Below are positions 13,580 through 20,918 of a stretch of 29,410 bases of DNA, piece by piece. Every line of letters starts with the position of its first letter. Position 1 is the stretch's first letter. The translations under genes were made by a program, and so were the position numbers. The DNA comes from an uncultured Collinsella sp. (GTDB lineage: Bacteria > Actinomycetota > Coriobacteriia > Coriobacteriales > Coriobacteriaceae). Below the pieces are notes generated by a model, which saw only the letters and a program-made list of their open reading frames with translations, was not told the origin of the DNA and did not search any database. The stretch covers positions 1 through 29,410 of the forward strand of contig UQPP01000030.1 in NCBI GenBank assembly GCA_900543025.1, given 5' to 3'.

Positions 13580-15526
13580 TTAGTTTTCGGAACGGTTGGC
13601 CGATGTCTGGGCGCGCTCGGCATTCCATGCAACGAGCGCCTCGTGGACCGCTTTGGCGACATCGGCCGGAACGCCTCGAACTTCTGCAATCTCCTGCTCG
13701 CTTGCCGAACGCAAACGCTTCATCGAGCCAAAATGGCGCATAAGGGCACGTTTTCTGGTGGGTCCCACGCCTGGAACGTCATCGAGTACCGAAACCGTCA
13801 TGGCTTTATCGCGCAATTCGCGATGGAACGTGATGGCAAAACGGTGCGATTCATCGCGCACCTGTTTAATTAGATAGAGCGACGCGGACCCGGTTGGAAG
13901 CACGACGGGAGTCTCGTCCCAAGGCACGAAAACCTCCTCATCGGCCTTTGCCAAGCCACAAACTGGTATATCGAGCCCAAGAGTTTCAAGTTGCTTGATC
14001 GCAGCGGTCAATTGCGGCTTACCGCCATCGACAACGAGCAAATCGGGGCGCGAGCCAAAGCGCTCGTCGGCCATGCGCTCGGGAGCATAGCGTCGTCCCA
14101 AAACCTCGGACATCGACACGAAGTCGTTTGCCTCGTCCAATTCGGCCTGAATTTTAAAACGGCGGTACTGGCTCTTGTCGGCGCGCCCGTTGGTAAACAC
14201 CACCATCGAGGCGACCGTAAAGGTGCCATGCAGTGTAGAGATATCGAAGCACTCGATACGCATCGGCGGCGCCGGCAGCGCCAACGCGCTTTCGAGCTCC
14301 AGGAGCGCTTGATTGGTGCGGTCGTCAGCGTACCCCGTTCGCATCATATAGCGCATGAGGGCATGGCGCGCATTTTTGGATGCCATATCGAGCAGACGGT
14401 GCTTTTCGCCACGCTGCGGCCTATGGAGATGGCAGGAACGTTCACGCTTGCCCGCAAGCCACTCCCCCAGCGCCTCCGCATCCTCAAGCTCGACGGAAAG
14501 GTTGACCTCAGCTGGAATATCAGCCGTCTCGTCGTAATAGCGCTTAAGAAAGCCCGATTGAAGTTCCTCTTCGTCGACATCCAAACCCTTATCGAGAATA
14601 AACTCGCAGGTTCGAACCGTTCGACCCTCACGCACGACAAAGACGCAAGCGGCGGAGATGGTCTCCTCGCGATAGAAACCGATGACATCGATATCGACAC
14701 TGGAGGGAAAAACGACTTGCTGACGATCGTCCAGACCCCTGATGACCTCCAAACGACGTTTGACGCGTGCCGCGCGCTCAAAGTCGAGCGCCTCGGCGGC
14801 ATCCGTCATCTCGGAGGTCAGCTCATCGACGACATCCTTGCGATGGCCCGACAAAAAGCGCTCGACGCGCTTGACGTTCTTGGCATAGTCTGCCGGAGAA
14901 ATCGCGCCGACACACGCACCCGGGCCGCGCCCGACATGGTAGTCAAAGCAGGGGCGCCCGTTTTGCGCGCAAATCATATTGACGATGTCTTCCTCGCCCT
15001 TGTGGGACTCGACGATACGACGACAACGACGCCACTCCGCACAAGAAGCCGAGCAGATCGGGATCACCTTGCGCAGCGTGTCAATGGTCTCACGCGCCGC
15101 GCGGCTGTCAGTATAGGGACCAAAATAACGCGTTCCCGGCTTATGGCGCTCACGCGTATATTTGATAGCGGGATACAGGTCGCCCTTTGTAATGGCGATA
15201 AAGGGGTAGCTCTTGTCATCCTTGAGGTCGACGTTAAAGTACGGATGGTACTGACCAATCAAATTGCGCTCGAGCACCAACGCCTCGTGCTCGGTCTCCA
15301 CCACGATATAGTCAAAGCTCGCCACCAGCTGCATCATCAGCGGGATCTTTTGACGCTCATCCTGCAGTGTCACGTACTGGCGCATACGGGAACGCAGGTT
15401 TTTTGCCTTGCCAACGTAGATGACATCGCCCTTGGCATCTTTCCAAAGGTAACATCCGGGCTGCGTGGGAACGCGCGAAACCTGCTCGGCGAGTGTTGGA
15501 ATGTTGTCGTGACCGGCCACACGCAC
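13580..15526 (-). CDS. uvrC: Excinuclease ABC subunit C
   Basis: UvrC makes both incisions around DNA lesions in nucleotide excision repair. The 648-residue protein has the N-terminal GIY-YIG nuclease (GCYL at 24-27, VIYVGK at 35-40) for the 3' cut. A UVR motif for UvrB contact follows around 205-235 (EMTDAAEALDFERAARVKRRLE). The RNase H-like nuclease has IECFDISTLHG and LLVVDGGKPQL for the 5' cut. A C-terminal helix-hairpin-helix pair begins at LDDVPGVGPTRKRALMRHFGS. The GTG at 15524-15526 begins directly after the murJ stop with no gap and only a weak ribosome site, so it is likely translated by coupling to murJ. Another GTG two codons on cannot be excluded. The start position is the only uncertain point. 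Confidence 0.96.
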   Translation of the reverse strand: MRVAGHDNIPTLAEQVSRVPTQPGCYLWKDAKGDVIYVGKAKNLRSRMRQYVTLQDERQKIPLMMQLVASFDYIVVETEHEALVLERNLIGQYHPYFNVDLKDDKSYPFIAITKGDLYPAIKYTRERHKPGTRYFGPYTDSRAARETIDTLRKVIPICSASCAEWRRCRRIVESHKGEEDIVNMICAQNGRPCFDYHVGRGPGACVGAISPADYAKNVKRVERFLSGHRKDVVDELTSEMTDAAEALDFERAARVKRRLEVIRGLDDRQQVVFPSSVDIDVIGFYREETISAACVFVVREGRTVRTCEFILDKGLDVDEEELQSGFLKRYYDETADIPAEVNLSVELEDAEALGEWLAGKRERSCHLHRPQRGEKHRLLDMASKNARHALMRYMMRTGYADDRTNQALLELESALALPAPPMRIECFDISTLHGTFTVASMVVFTNGRADKSQYRRFKIQAELDEANDFVSMSEVLGRRYAPERMADERFGSRPDLLVVDGGKPQLTAAIKQLETLGLDIPVCGLAKADEEVFVPWDETPVVLPTGSASLYLIKQVRDESHRFAITFHRELRDKAMTVSVLDDVPGVGPTRKRALMRHFGSMKRLRSASEQEIAEVRGVPADVAKAVHEALVAWNAERAQTSANRSEN

Positions 15527-17209
15527 CTACTTGCGACGAAGCAGCGCCGAGACCTCGGGCATCTTAAGGACGACGGCAAGGCCAAAGGTAACAGCAAGCG
15601 AGACGACACCCGCAACGCAAACGTAGCCAAGAGTAATCAGAATCGAGCCGCCAAGTGCCCCGACAAAGTGCTCAAGCGCCCACATGACGCCGGCGCCTGC
15701 GGCAGCACCCAGGCCACCGAGCAAAAGGCCAAAGAAACCGCCATGCAGGATAGATTTGACCTGAAGGCCACGCAGACGACGACGCAGCCACCATAGCGAA
15801 CATCCGACCAAGATCACGTAGTCGACGACATACGAAAGCGCGATTGCCGGCATACCGAAGCCCAGCACAACGCCAAACAGCAGAACCGAGCCGGCCTGGC
15901 CGATGGCGGAATACAGGCAATAGCGGCTATAGGGCTTCATGTCGAGCAAGGCAGAGAAGCTCTTCTGCATCAATACGACCACGCCGTAGAGCGGCAGCGA
16001 GAACGCCAGGTAGACAAGGAACTCGGACACCAGCGCCACGCCGGACTCATCAAACTTGCCGGCACAGTAAATCATGTTGAGCGGACGCGCGAAGACAATC
16101 AGGTACAGCGCGAACGGAATCAGGAAGAACAGCATCTGGGCGACGCCACGCGAAATGCCCGTGCGAACGCTGTCGTAATCCTTCTCCTGTGCGTCGTGAG
16201 AGAGCTCGGTATAGAGCGCCGTCGAAAGCGAGGCGGCAATCAGCGCGTAGGGCAGCGTGTACCACAGGCGCGCATAGGCGATGACGGAAGGACCGGTCTC
16301 GGGCTGGACCACCAGCGCGGCAGCGTTGGTGATAGAAGTCGAGACAAACATGCACACCGTGGCGAGCAGCGTCGGGATACCGAGCGCAATCGTCTGGCGC
16401 AGCGCGGGGTCCTTAAAGTCGATATGGATATGGGGATGCACGCCGTGCTTGCCAAGCGCGGGGATCTGACATGCCATCTGAACAAAGACACCGAGGGTCG
16501 TACCGGCCGCAATCAAGATGATGCCGGCACGTTCACCAAACTGTGCGGACACGGGCGCAAAACCCATAAAGCTCGCAATGACGATCACATTGTTGAGGAC
16601 CGGGGCAAACGTCGACCAGAAGTAGTCGCGGTGTGCGTTGAGAACGCCCGAAAACACCGAGCCCAAACCATAAAACAGAATCTGGATGGCAAAGAAACGG
16701 AACATGAACGCAGCGGTATCCATGCTGCCGCCGTCACCCGAAAGGAACGATTGCGTCCAGATAAAGCCCGGGGCGAACACGGTCCCCAGCAACGAAATGC
16801 CACCCAGCACCAAAAGCAGAATGCCAAGCAGGTTGCCCACGTACTCGTTCGAGGCCTCGCGACCCTGCTCACGCCTCACGCCCATGTACACGGGCAAAAA
16901 CGCCGTCACGAGCATGCCGCCCATCACGAGTTCGTAGAGCATATTGGGCAGGTTGTTGGCGACCTGATAGGAGGACGAGAGTAGCGACATGCCGATAGCG
17001 GCCGCCATTGCCCACGTGCGGATAAAACCGGTAACGCGAGACACGATAGTCAGGATGGTCATAAGCCCGGCGGAACGACCAACCGTGGAGTAGTCCGACG
17101 AGCCCATGTCGTCAGTGTCATCTCGCGACGAAGAGACTTCGGATGAGGGTGTCTGAGGCGCAGATTCTTTTGCAAAATGAGCTCCGCACTTCAATTCTTC
17201 CTGCGGCAT
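15527..17209 (-). CDS. murJ: Lipid II flippase MurJ (MviN family)
   Basis: MurJ moves lipid-linked peptidoglycan precursor across the membrane. The 560-residue protein has a 45-residue charged, Ser/Asp-rich cytosolic N-terminus, then about 14 hydrophobic segments, beginning with GLMTILTIVSRVTGFIRTWAM at about 48-68. Family signatures include YQVANNLPNMLYELVMGGMLVTAFLPVY and the SGVLNAHRDYFWSTFAPVLNN region. The ATG at 17207-17209 has AGAGGA seven bases upstream, inside the end of ybaK, from which it is separated by three bases. A later ATG at 17105-17107 has no ribosome site. The gene sits in a ybaK-murJ-uvrC unit. MOP-superfamily relatives also include oligosaccharide flippases, but MurJ is the best fit. 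Confidence 0.93.
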   Translation of the reverse strand: MPQEELKCGAHFAKESAPQTPSSEVSSSRDDTDDMGSSDYSTVGRSAGLMTILTIVSRVTGFIRTWAMAAAIGMSLLSSSYQVANNLPNMLYELVMGGMLVTAFLPVYMGVRREQGREASNEYVGNLLGILLLVLGGISLLGTVFAPGFIWTQSFLSGDGGSMDTAAFMFRFFAIQILFYGLGSVFSGVLNAHRDYFWSTFAPVLNNVIVIASFMGFAPVSAQFGERAGIILIAAGTTLGVFVQMACQIPALGKHGVHPHIHIDFKDPALRQTIALGIPTLLATVCMFVSTSITNAAALVVQPETGPSVIAYARLWYTLPYALIAASLSTALYTELSHDAQEKDYDSVRTGISRGVAQMLFFLIPFALYLIVFARPLNMIYCAGKFDESGVALVSEFLVYLAFSLPLYGVVVLMQKSFSALLDMKPYSRYCLYSAIGQAGSVLLFGVVLGFGMPAIALSYVVDYVILVGCSLWWLRRRLRGLQVKSILHGGFFGLLLGGLGAAAGAGVMWALEHFVGALGGSILITLGYVCVAGVVSLAVTFGLAVVLKMPEVSALLRRK

Positions 17210-17212
17210 CGC

Positions 17213-17713
17213 TCAGTCCTCTCTCGTAATCGCGGCAACCGTCGCCCCGCAAAATGCAATTAAATCATCGGGTGCAAGCTCGAGCTGATAACCACGCTTG
17301 CCTCCCGAAATAAAAATGGTATCCCAAAGGACGCATGTCTCGTCAATGAGCGTCCGGTAGCGTTTTTTCATACCGACCGGGCTGCAGCCGCCGCGAACGT
17401 AGCCAGTCGCCGCAAGCAAATCCTTCACATGCATCATGGCCAAGGACTTCTCCCCCGCGGCACGCGCGGCGGACTTTAGATCGAGCTCGTCGGCAACAGG
17501 GATGCAGCACACGACATAGTCGTTGGACGGCGTCACGCAGACCAAAGTCTTAAATCCTTGACCGGGCTCCTCGCCAAGCTGCTCCGAAATCGCGACCCCC
17601 AGGCCCACCGACTCATCACCATCGTCTTCGTACGTATGTAGAACATAGGAAATGCCGGCACTTTCCAGCTCGCGCATCGCATTGGTTTTTGGCGTCTTTA
17701 CAGCCTTTGCCAT
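17213..17713 (-). CDS. ybaK: Cys-tRNA(Pro)/Cys-tRNA(Cys) deacylase YbaK
   Basis: YbaK is a free-standing editing enzyme that hydrolyses cysteine mischarged on tRNA(Pro). The 166-residue protein shows the family core YVVCCIPVADELDLKSAARA and the conserved GYVRGGCSPVGMKK around the active-site Lys region, followed by TLIDETCVLWDTIFISGGKRGYQLELAPDDL. I chose the ATG at 17711-17713, with AAAGGA six bases upstream; longer frames would begin near or before the candidate transcription start. It is the first gene of the ybaK-murJ-uvrC unit and has its own promoter candidate about 40 bases upstream. It acts in the cytosol, typically together with ProRS. Confidence 0.92.
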   Translation of the reverse strand: MAKAVKTPKTNAMRELESAGISYVLHTYEDDGDESVGLGVAISEQLGEEPGQGFKTLVCVTPSNDYVVCCIPVADELDLKSAARAAGEKSLAMMHVKDLLAATGYVRGGCSPVGMKKRYRTLIDETCVLWDTIFISGGKRGYQLELAPDDLIAFCGATVAAITRED

Positions 17714-17750
17714 GACATATCCTTTCCCTCGCATTCGGACGCAAAGATTA

Positions 17751-17781
17751 AGTATATGTCCAATTCGGCTGCATACGTCAC
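17751..17781 (-). promoter_or_regulatory. Candidate promoter of ybaK-murJ-uvrC
   Basis: On the minus strand TATACT (17751-17756) lies 19 bases from GTGACG (17776-17781, 4 of 6 bases of TTGACA). The predicted start near 17744 gives a short leader that excludes the more upstream translation starts of ybaK. Confidence 0.5.
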
Positions 17782-17787
17782 TTCGAC

Positions 17788-17825
17788 ACAGCAAGCGCCA
17801 TCGAATCACGAGGAGTCGATGGCGC
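17788..17825 (-). terminator. Stem-loop after uvrA, probable terminator
   Basis: GCGCCATCGA (17795-17804) and TCGATGGCGC (17816-17825) form a perfect 10-bp stem with an 11-base loop about 20 bases downstream of the uvrA stop. The minus-strand tail TTGCTGTG is only moderately T-rich, so termination efficiency is uncertain. Confidence 0.6.
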
Positions 17826-17845
17826 CCATAAACTGAATCGCCTAT

Positions 17846-20725
17846 TTATTGAGCATCAAGTTGAGCCTGACGCTCCCGGTCACGCCTGAGCAACGGCGCC
17901 AAAAACTTGCCCGTATAACTCTGCGGACAGTCCGCAACCTGCTCCGGTGTGCCCGAAACCACGACGGTTCCGCCGCCGTTACCGCCCTCGGGACCCATAT
18001 CGATCAGGCGGTCGGCAACCTTGATGACATCAAGGTTGTGCTCAATCACCAGCACCGTGTTGCCCGCATCGACCAAGCGCTGCAGCACATCGAGCAGCTG
18101 GCGGACGTCCTCAAAATGAAGACCGGTCGTCGGCTCGTCCAAAATATAGAACGTCTTGCCCGTCTGGCGTCGATGAAGCTCCTTGGCGAGCTTCACACGC
18201 TGCGCCTCGCCGCCCGAGAGCGTCGTGGCGGGCTGGCCCAGGCTCACGTAACCTAAGCCTACATCGTACAGCGTCTGGAGCTTGCGCTTAATCTGCGGGA
18301 TATTCCCAAAGAAGGCCAGCGCCTCGGTGACGCTCATGTCGAGCACGTCCGAGATGGTCTTGCCACGGTAGGTGACCTCGAGTGTCTCGCGGTTGTAGCG
18401 TTTACCGCCGCAAACTTCGCAGGGAACGTAGATATCGGGAAGGAAGTGCATCTCGATCTTGATCTGCCCGTCGCCCTTGCACGCCTCACAGCGCCCGCCA
18501 CTCACATTAAAGGAGAAACGACCCGGCGAGTAGCCGCGCGCCTTCGACTCCGGCGTACTCGCAAACAGCGCGCGAAGATCATCCCACAGGCCGATATAGG
18601 TAGCAGGGTTGGAACGCGGCGTGCGGCCAATCGGCGACTGGTCGATATCGATAACCTTATCGATACACTCGATGCCCTCGATTTTCTTATACGGACCCAC
18701 GGGGCGCGTCGAGCGGTGAATGGCATTCGTAAGGGCAGGCGCAATGGTGTCGGTAACCAGGGAGCTCTTGCCCGATCCCGACACGCCGGTAACAACCGTA
18801 AGCGTACCAAACTCGATCTTGGCGGTAACGTTTTTGAGGTTGTTGGCTCGAGCGCCCGTAATTTTAAGGCAGCCGCGACCGGGCTTGCGCCGTTCATCAG
18901 GCACCCGGATCATTCGTTTGCCGGTCAGATAAGCGCCCGTCATCGACTCAGGACACGCCATGATATCGGCAGGCGTTCCCGCCGCGACTACGTGCCCGCC
19001 GTTGACACCGGCGCCGGGCCCCATGTCGATCACGTAGTCGGCGGCACGGATTGTATCCTCGTCGTGTTCGACAACGATAACGGTATTGCCGATATCGCGC
19101 AGGCGCTCGAGCGTCTTGATCAGGCGCTCGTTGTCACGCTGATGAAGACCGATCGAGGGCTCGTCCAGAATATAGAGCACGCCCATGAGACCCGCGCCGA
19201 TCTGCGTTGCCAAGCGAATACGCTGTGCCTCGCCACCGGAAAGCGTCGCCGAGGCGCGATCGAGTGTCAGATAGTCGAGTCCAACATCGACCAGAAAACG
19301 CAGGCGCTCCAGAATTTCCTTGACGATACGGCCGCCGATAAACTGTTGGCGCTCGGTGAGTTCCAGGCCCTCAAAAAACTCGAGCGATTCACGGCACGAC
19401 AGGCAACAAACTTCGTAAATGGACTTGCCGCCCACGGTGACGGCGAGCATCTCAGGGCGCAAACGAGCGCCGTGGCAGCTCGAACACGGTTCCTCGCGAA
19501 TGTACTTCTCCAGGCGCGTCTTGGTGTTCTCGTTCGTCGTCTCGGTATAGCGTTCGTACAGGATGTTGCGAACGCCCGAAAACTTGGTATCCCACTGGCT
19601 GCGACGTCCGTCGAGCTTTTGGTAGTCGACCGAGATCTTTGTATCGCCCAGGCCATCCAAGAATGCACGACGCACGCGAGGGGGCAAGTCCTCCCACGGC
19701 GTATCGGCGCTCACCTTAAAGTGTTTGCAGACCGCAGCAAAAATCTGCGGATAGTAGTTCGAATTGCCAAACAGGCTACCAAAGACTCCGTCGGCAATGG
19801 ACTTCGAGGGGTCCTCAATCAGCGCCTCGGCATCGACCGTCTTCTTAAAGCCCAGGCCATCGCACTCGGGGCACGCGCCATAGGGCGCGTTGAACGAGAA
19901 ATCACGCGGCTGCAGGTCATCGATGGAGTGTCCATGCTCCGGGCACGCTAACGCCAGCGAATACTCCAGCAACTCGCCTTCGGTCCCCTCGGGAGCGTCG
20001 CGGTCGGGCAGCAAGTATACGTTCACATTGCCGTGCGCCAGCGCAGTCGCCTGTTCAACGGACTCGGCAATACGGCCCAGCGAGTTCTCGCGAATCACGA
20101 TGCGGTCGACCACGACCTCGATATCGTGCTTGAATTTCTTATCCAAATCGATAGGGTCATCAAGCGAGCGAACCTCGCCGTCGACACGCACGCGGCTAAA
20201 GCCCTCGGCGCGAAGGTCCTCAAACAGCTTGGTGTACTCGCCTTTTCGCCCGCGCACCACCGGTGCCAGCACAAACGCGCGGCGGCCCTCCCCCGCCGCC
20301 AAGACCTTGTCGGCAACCTGGTCGGTCGTCTGGCGCTCAATGACGCGGCCGCATTCGGGACAGTGCGGGGTGCCCACACGGGCGAACAGCAGGCGCAGAT
20401 AGTCATAAATCTCGGTTACAGTGCCAACCGTCGAGCGAGGGTTTTTAGACGTCGTCTTTTGGTCGATTGACACCGCCGGCGAAAGGCCGTCGATTGAATC
20501 CAAGTCGGGTTTGTCCATCTGGCCCAAGAACTGGCGCGCATAGCTCGAAAGACTCTCGACGTATCGACGCTGGCCCTCGGCATAGATAGTGTCAAATGCC
20601 AGCGAACTCTTGCCCGAGCCAGAAAGACCGGTAATGACCACGAGTTGGTCACGCGGAATGGAAACATCGATATCACGGAGGTTGTGCTCACGAGCGCCGC
20701 GAATAACGATAGAAGAATCAGACAT
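17846..20725 (-). CDS. uvrA: Excinuclease ABC subunit A
   Basis: UvrA is the damage-sensing ATPase that loads UvrB in nucleotide excision repair. The 959-residue protein has two ABC modules. The first has Walker A GLSGSGKSS (33-41), the CPECGRV zinc cysteines and signature TLSGGEAQRIRLATQIG with LYILDEPSIGLHQRD. The second has Walker A GVSGSGKSS, the insertion zinc finger CEACKGDGQIKIEMHFLPD ending in CEVCGGKRYN, signature TLSGGEAQRVKLAKEL and FYILDEPTTGLHFED. The ATG at 20723-20725 has AAGGAG five bases upstream; the frame extends 22 codons further back but lacks a ribosome site and would include the promoter. It is transcribed alone and divergently from the phosphoglycerol transferase gene. 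A LexA-like box upstream suggests SOS control. Confidence 0.97.
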   Translation of the reverse strand: MSDSSIVIRGAREHNLRDIDVSIPRDQLVVITGLSGSGKSSLAFDTIYAEGQRRYVESLSSYARQFLGQMDKPDLDSIDGLSPAVSIDQKTTSKNPRSTVGTVTEIYDYLRLLFARVGTPHCPECGRVIERQTTDQVADKVLAAGEGRRAFVLAPVVRGRKGEYTKLFEDLRAEGFSRVRVDGEVRSLDDPIDLDKKFKHDIEVVVDRIVIRENSLGRIAESVEQATALAHGNVNVYLLPDRDAPEGTEGELLEYSLALACPEHGHSIDDLQPRDFSFNAPYGACPECDGLGFKKTVDAEALIEDPSKSIADGVFGSLFGNSNYYPQIFAAVCKHFKVSADTPWEDLPPRVRRAFLDGLGDTKISVDYQKLDGRRSQWDTKFSGVRNILYERYTETTNENTKTRLEKYIREEPCSSCHGARLRPEMLAVTVGGKSIYEVCCLSCRESLEFFEGLELTERQQFIGGRIVKEILERLRFLVDVGLDYLTLDRASATLSGGEAQRIRLATQIGAGLMGVLYILDEPSIGLHQRDNERLIKTLERLRDIGNTVIVVEHDEDTIRAADYVIDMGPGAGVNGGHVVAAGTPADIMACPESMTGAYLTGKRMIRVPDERRKPGRGCLKITGARANNLKNVTAKIEFGTLTVVTGVSGSGKSSLVTDTIAPALTNAIHRSTRPVGPYKKIEGIECIDKVIDIDQSPIGRTPRSNPATYIGLWDDLRALFASTPESKARGYSPGRFSFNVSGGRCEACKGDGQIKIEMHFLPDIYVPCEVCGGKRYNRETLEVTYRGKTISDVLDMSVTEALAFFGNIPQIKRKLQTLYDVGLGYVSLGQPATTLSGGEAQRVKLAKELHRRQTGKTFYILDEPTTGLHFEDVRQLLDVLQRLVDAGNTVLVIEHNLDVIKVADRLIDMGPEGGNGGGTVVVSGTPEQVADCPQSYTGKFLAPLLRRDRERQAQLDAQ

Positions 20726-20753
20726 GGAAGCTCCTTGCCTCCTATTGCATCGA

Positions 20754-20784
20754 ATCATACTGCCGTTGAGTTTAGCGCACTCAA
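20754..20784 (-). promoter_or_regulatory. Candidate uvrA promoter with embedded inverted repeat
   Basis: On the minus strand TATGAT (20754-20759) is a good -10, and TTGAGT (20779-20784) lies 19 bases upstream as a fair -35. The spacer carries a perfect inverted repeat, GTTGAGT (20765-20771) with ACTCAAC (20779-20785) on the plus strand, seven bases apart, which may be an operator. Confidence 0.45.
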
Positions 20785-20786
20785 CG

Positions 20787-20800
20787 CGCACAGATGTTCG
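20787..20800 (-). promoter_or_regulatory. LexA-like (SOS) box upstream of uvrA
   Basis: On the minus strand CGAAC-ATCT-GTGCG matches the Gram-positive/actinobacterial SOS box CGAAC-N4-GTTCG with a single mismatch. It lies a few bases upstream of the candidate -35 of uvrA, a gene that belongs to the SOS regulon in many bacteria. Confidence 0.5.
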
Positions 20801-20868
20801 TAATACAAGATTCGCAGACCTTTAGCTTTGCGTATCGGGTGCTTTGTTTCTCGAAATACCGTGGAGAG

Positions 20869-20906
20869 GTTACAGTAATCTAATACTGAACTTAATTTGC
20901 TGTAAC
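20869..20906. promoter_or_regulatory. Inverted repeat in the leader of the phosphoglycerol transferase gene
   Basis: GTTACAG (20869-20875) and CTGTAAC (20900-20906) are perfect reverse complements with 24 AT-rich bases between them, ending one base before the ribosome site AGAGGAA (20907-20913). It could be an operator spanning the -10 region (AATACT at 20882-20887) or an RNA stem masking the ribosome site. Confidence 0.4.
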
Positions 20907-20918
20907 AGAGGAACGTCC

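Noticed and set aside
13991..15796. A 601-codon plus-strand open frame opposite uvrC
   Set aside because: uvrC in the other strand has all catalytic motifs; this frame has none and spans a gene boundary.
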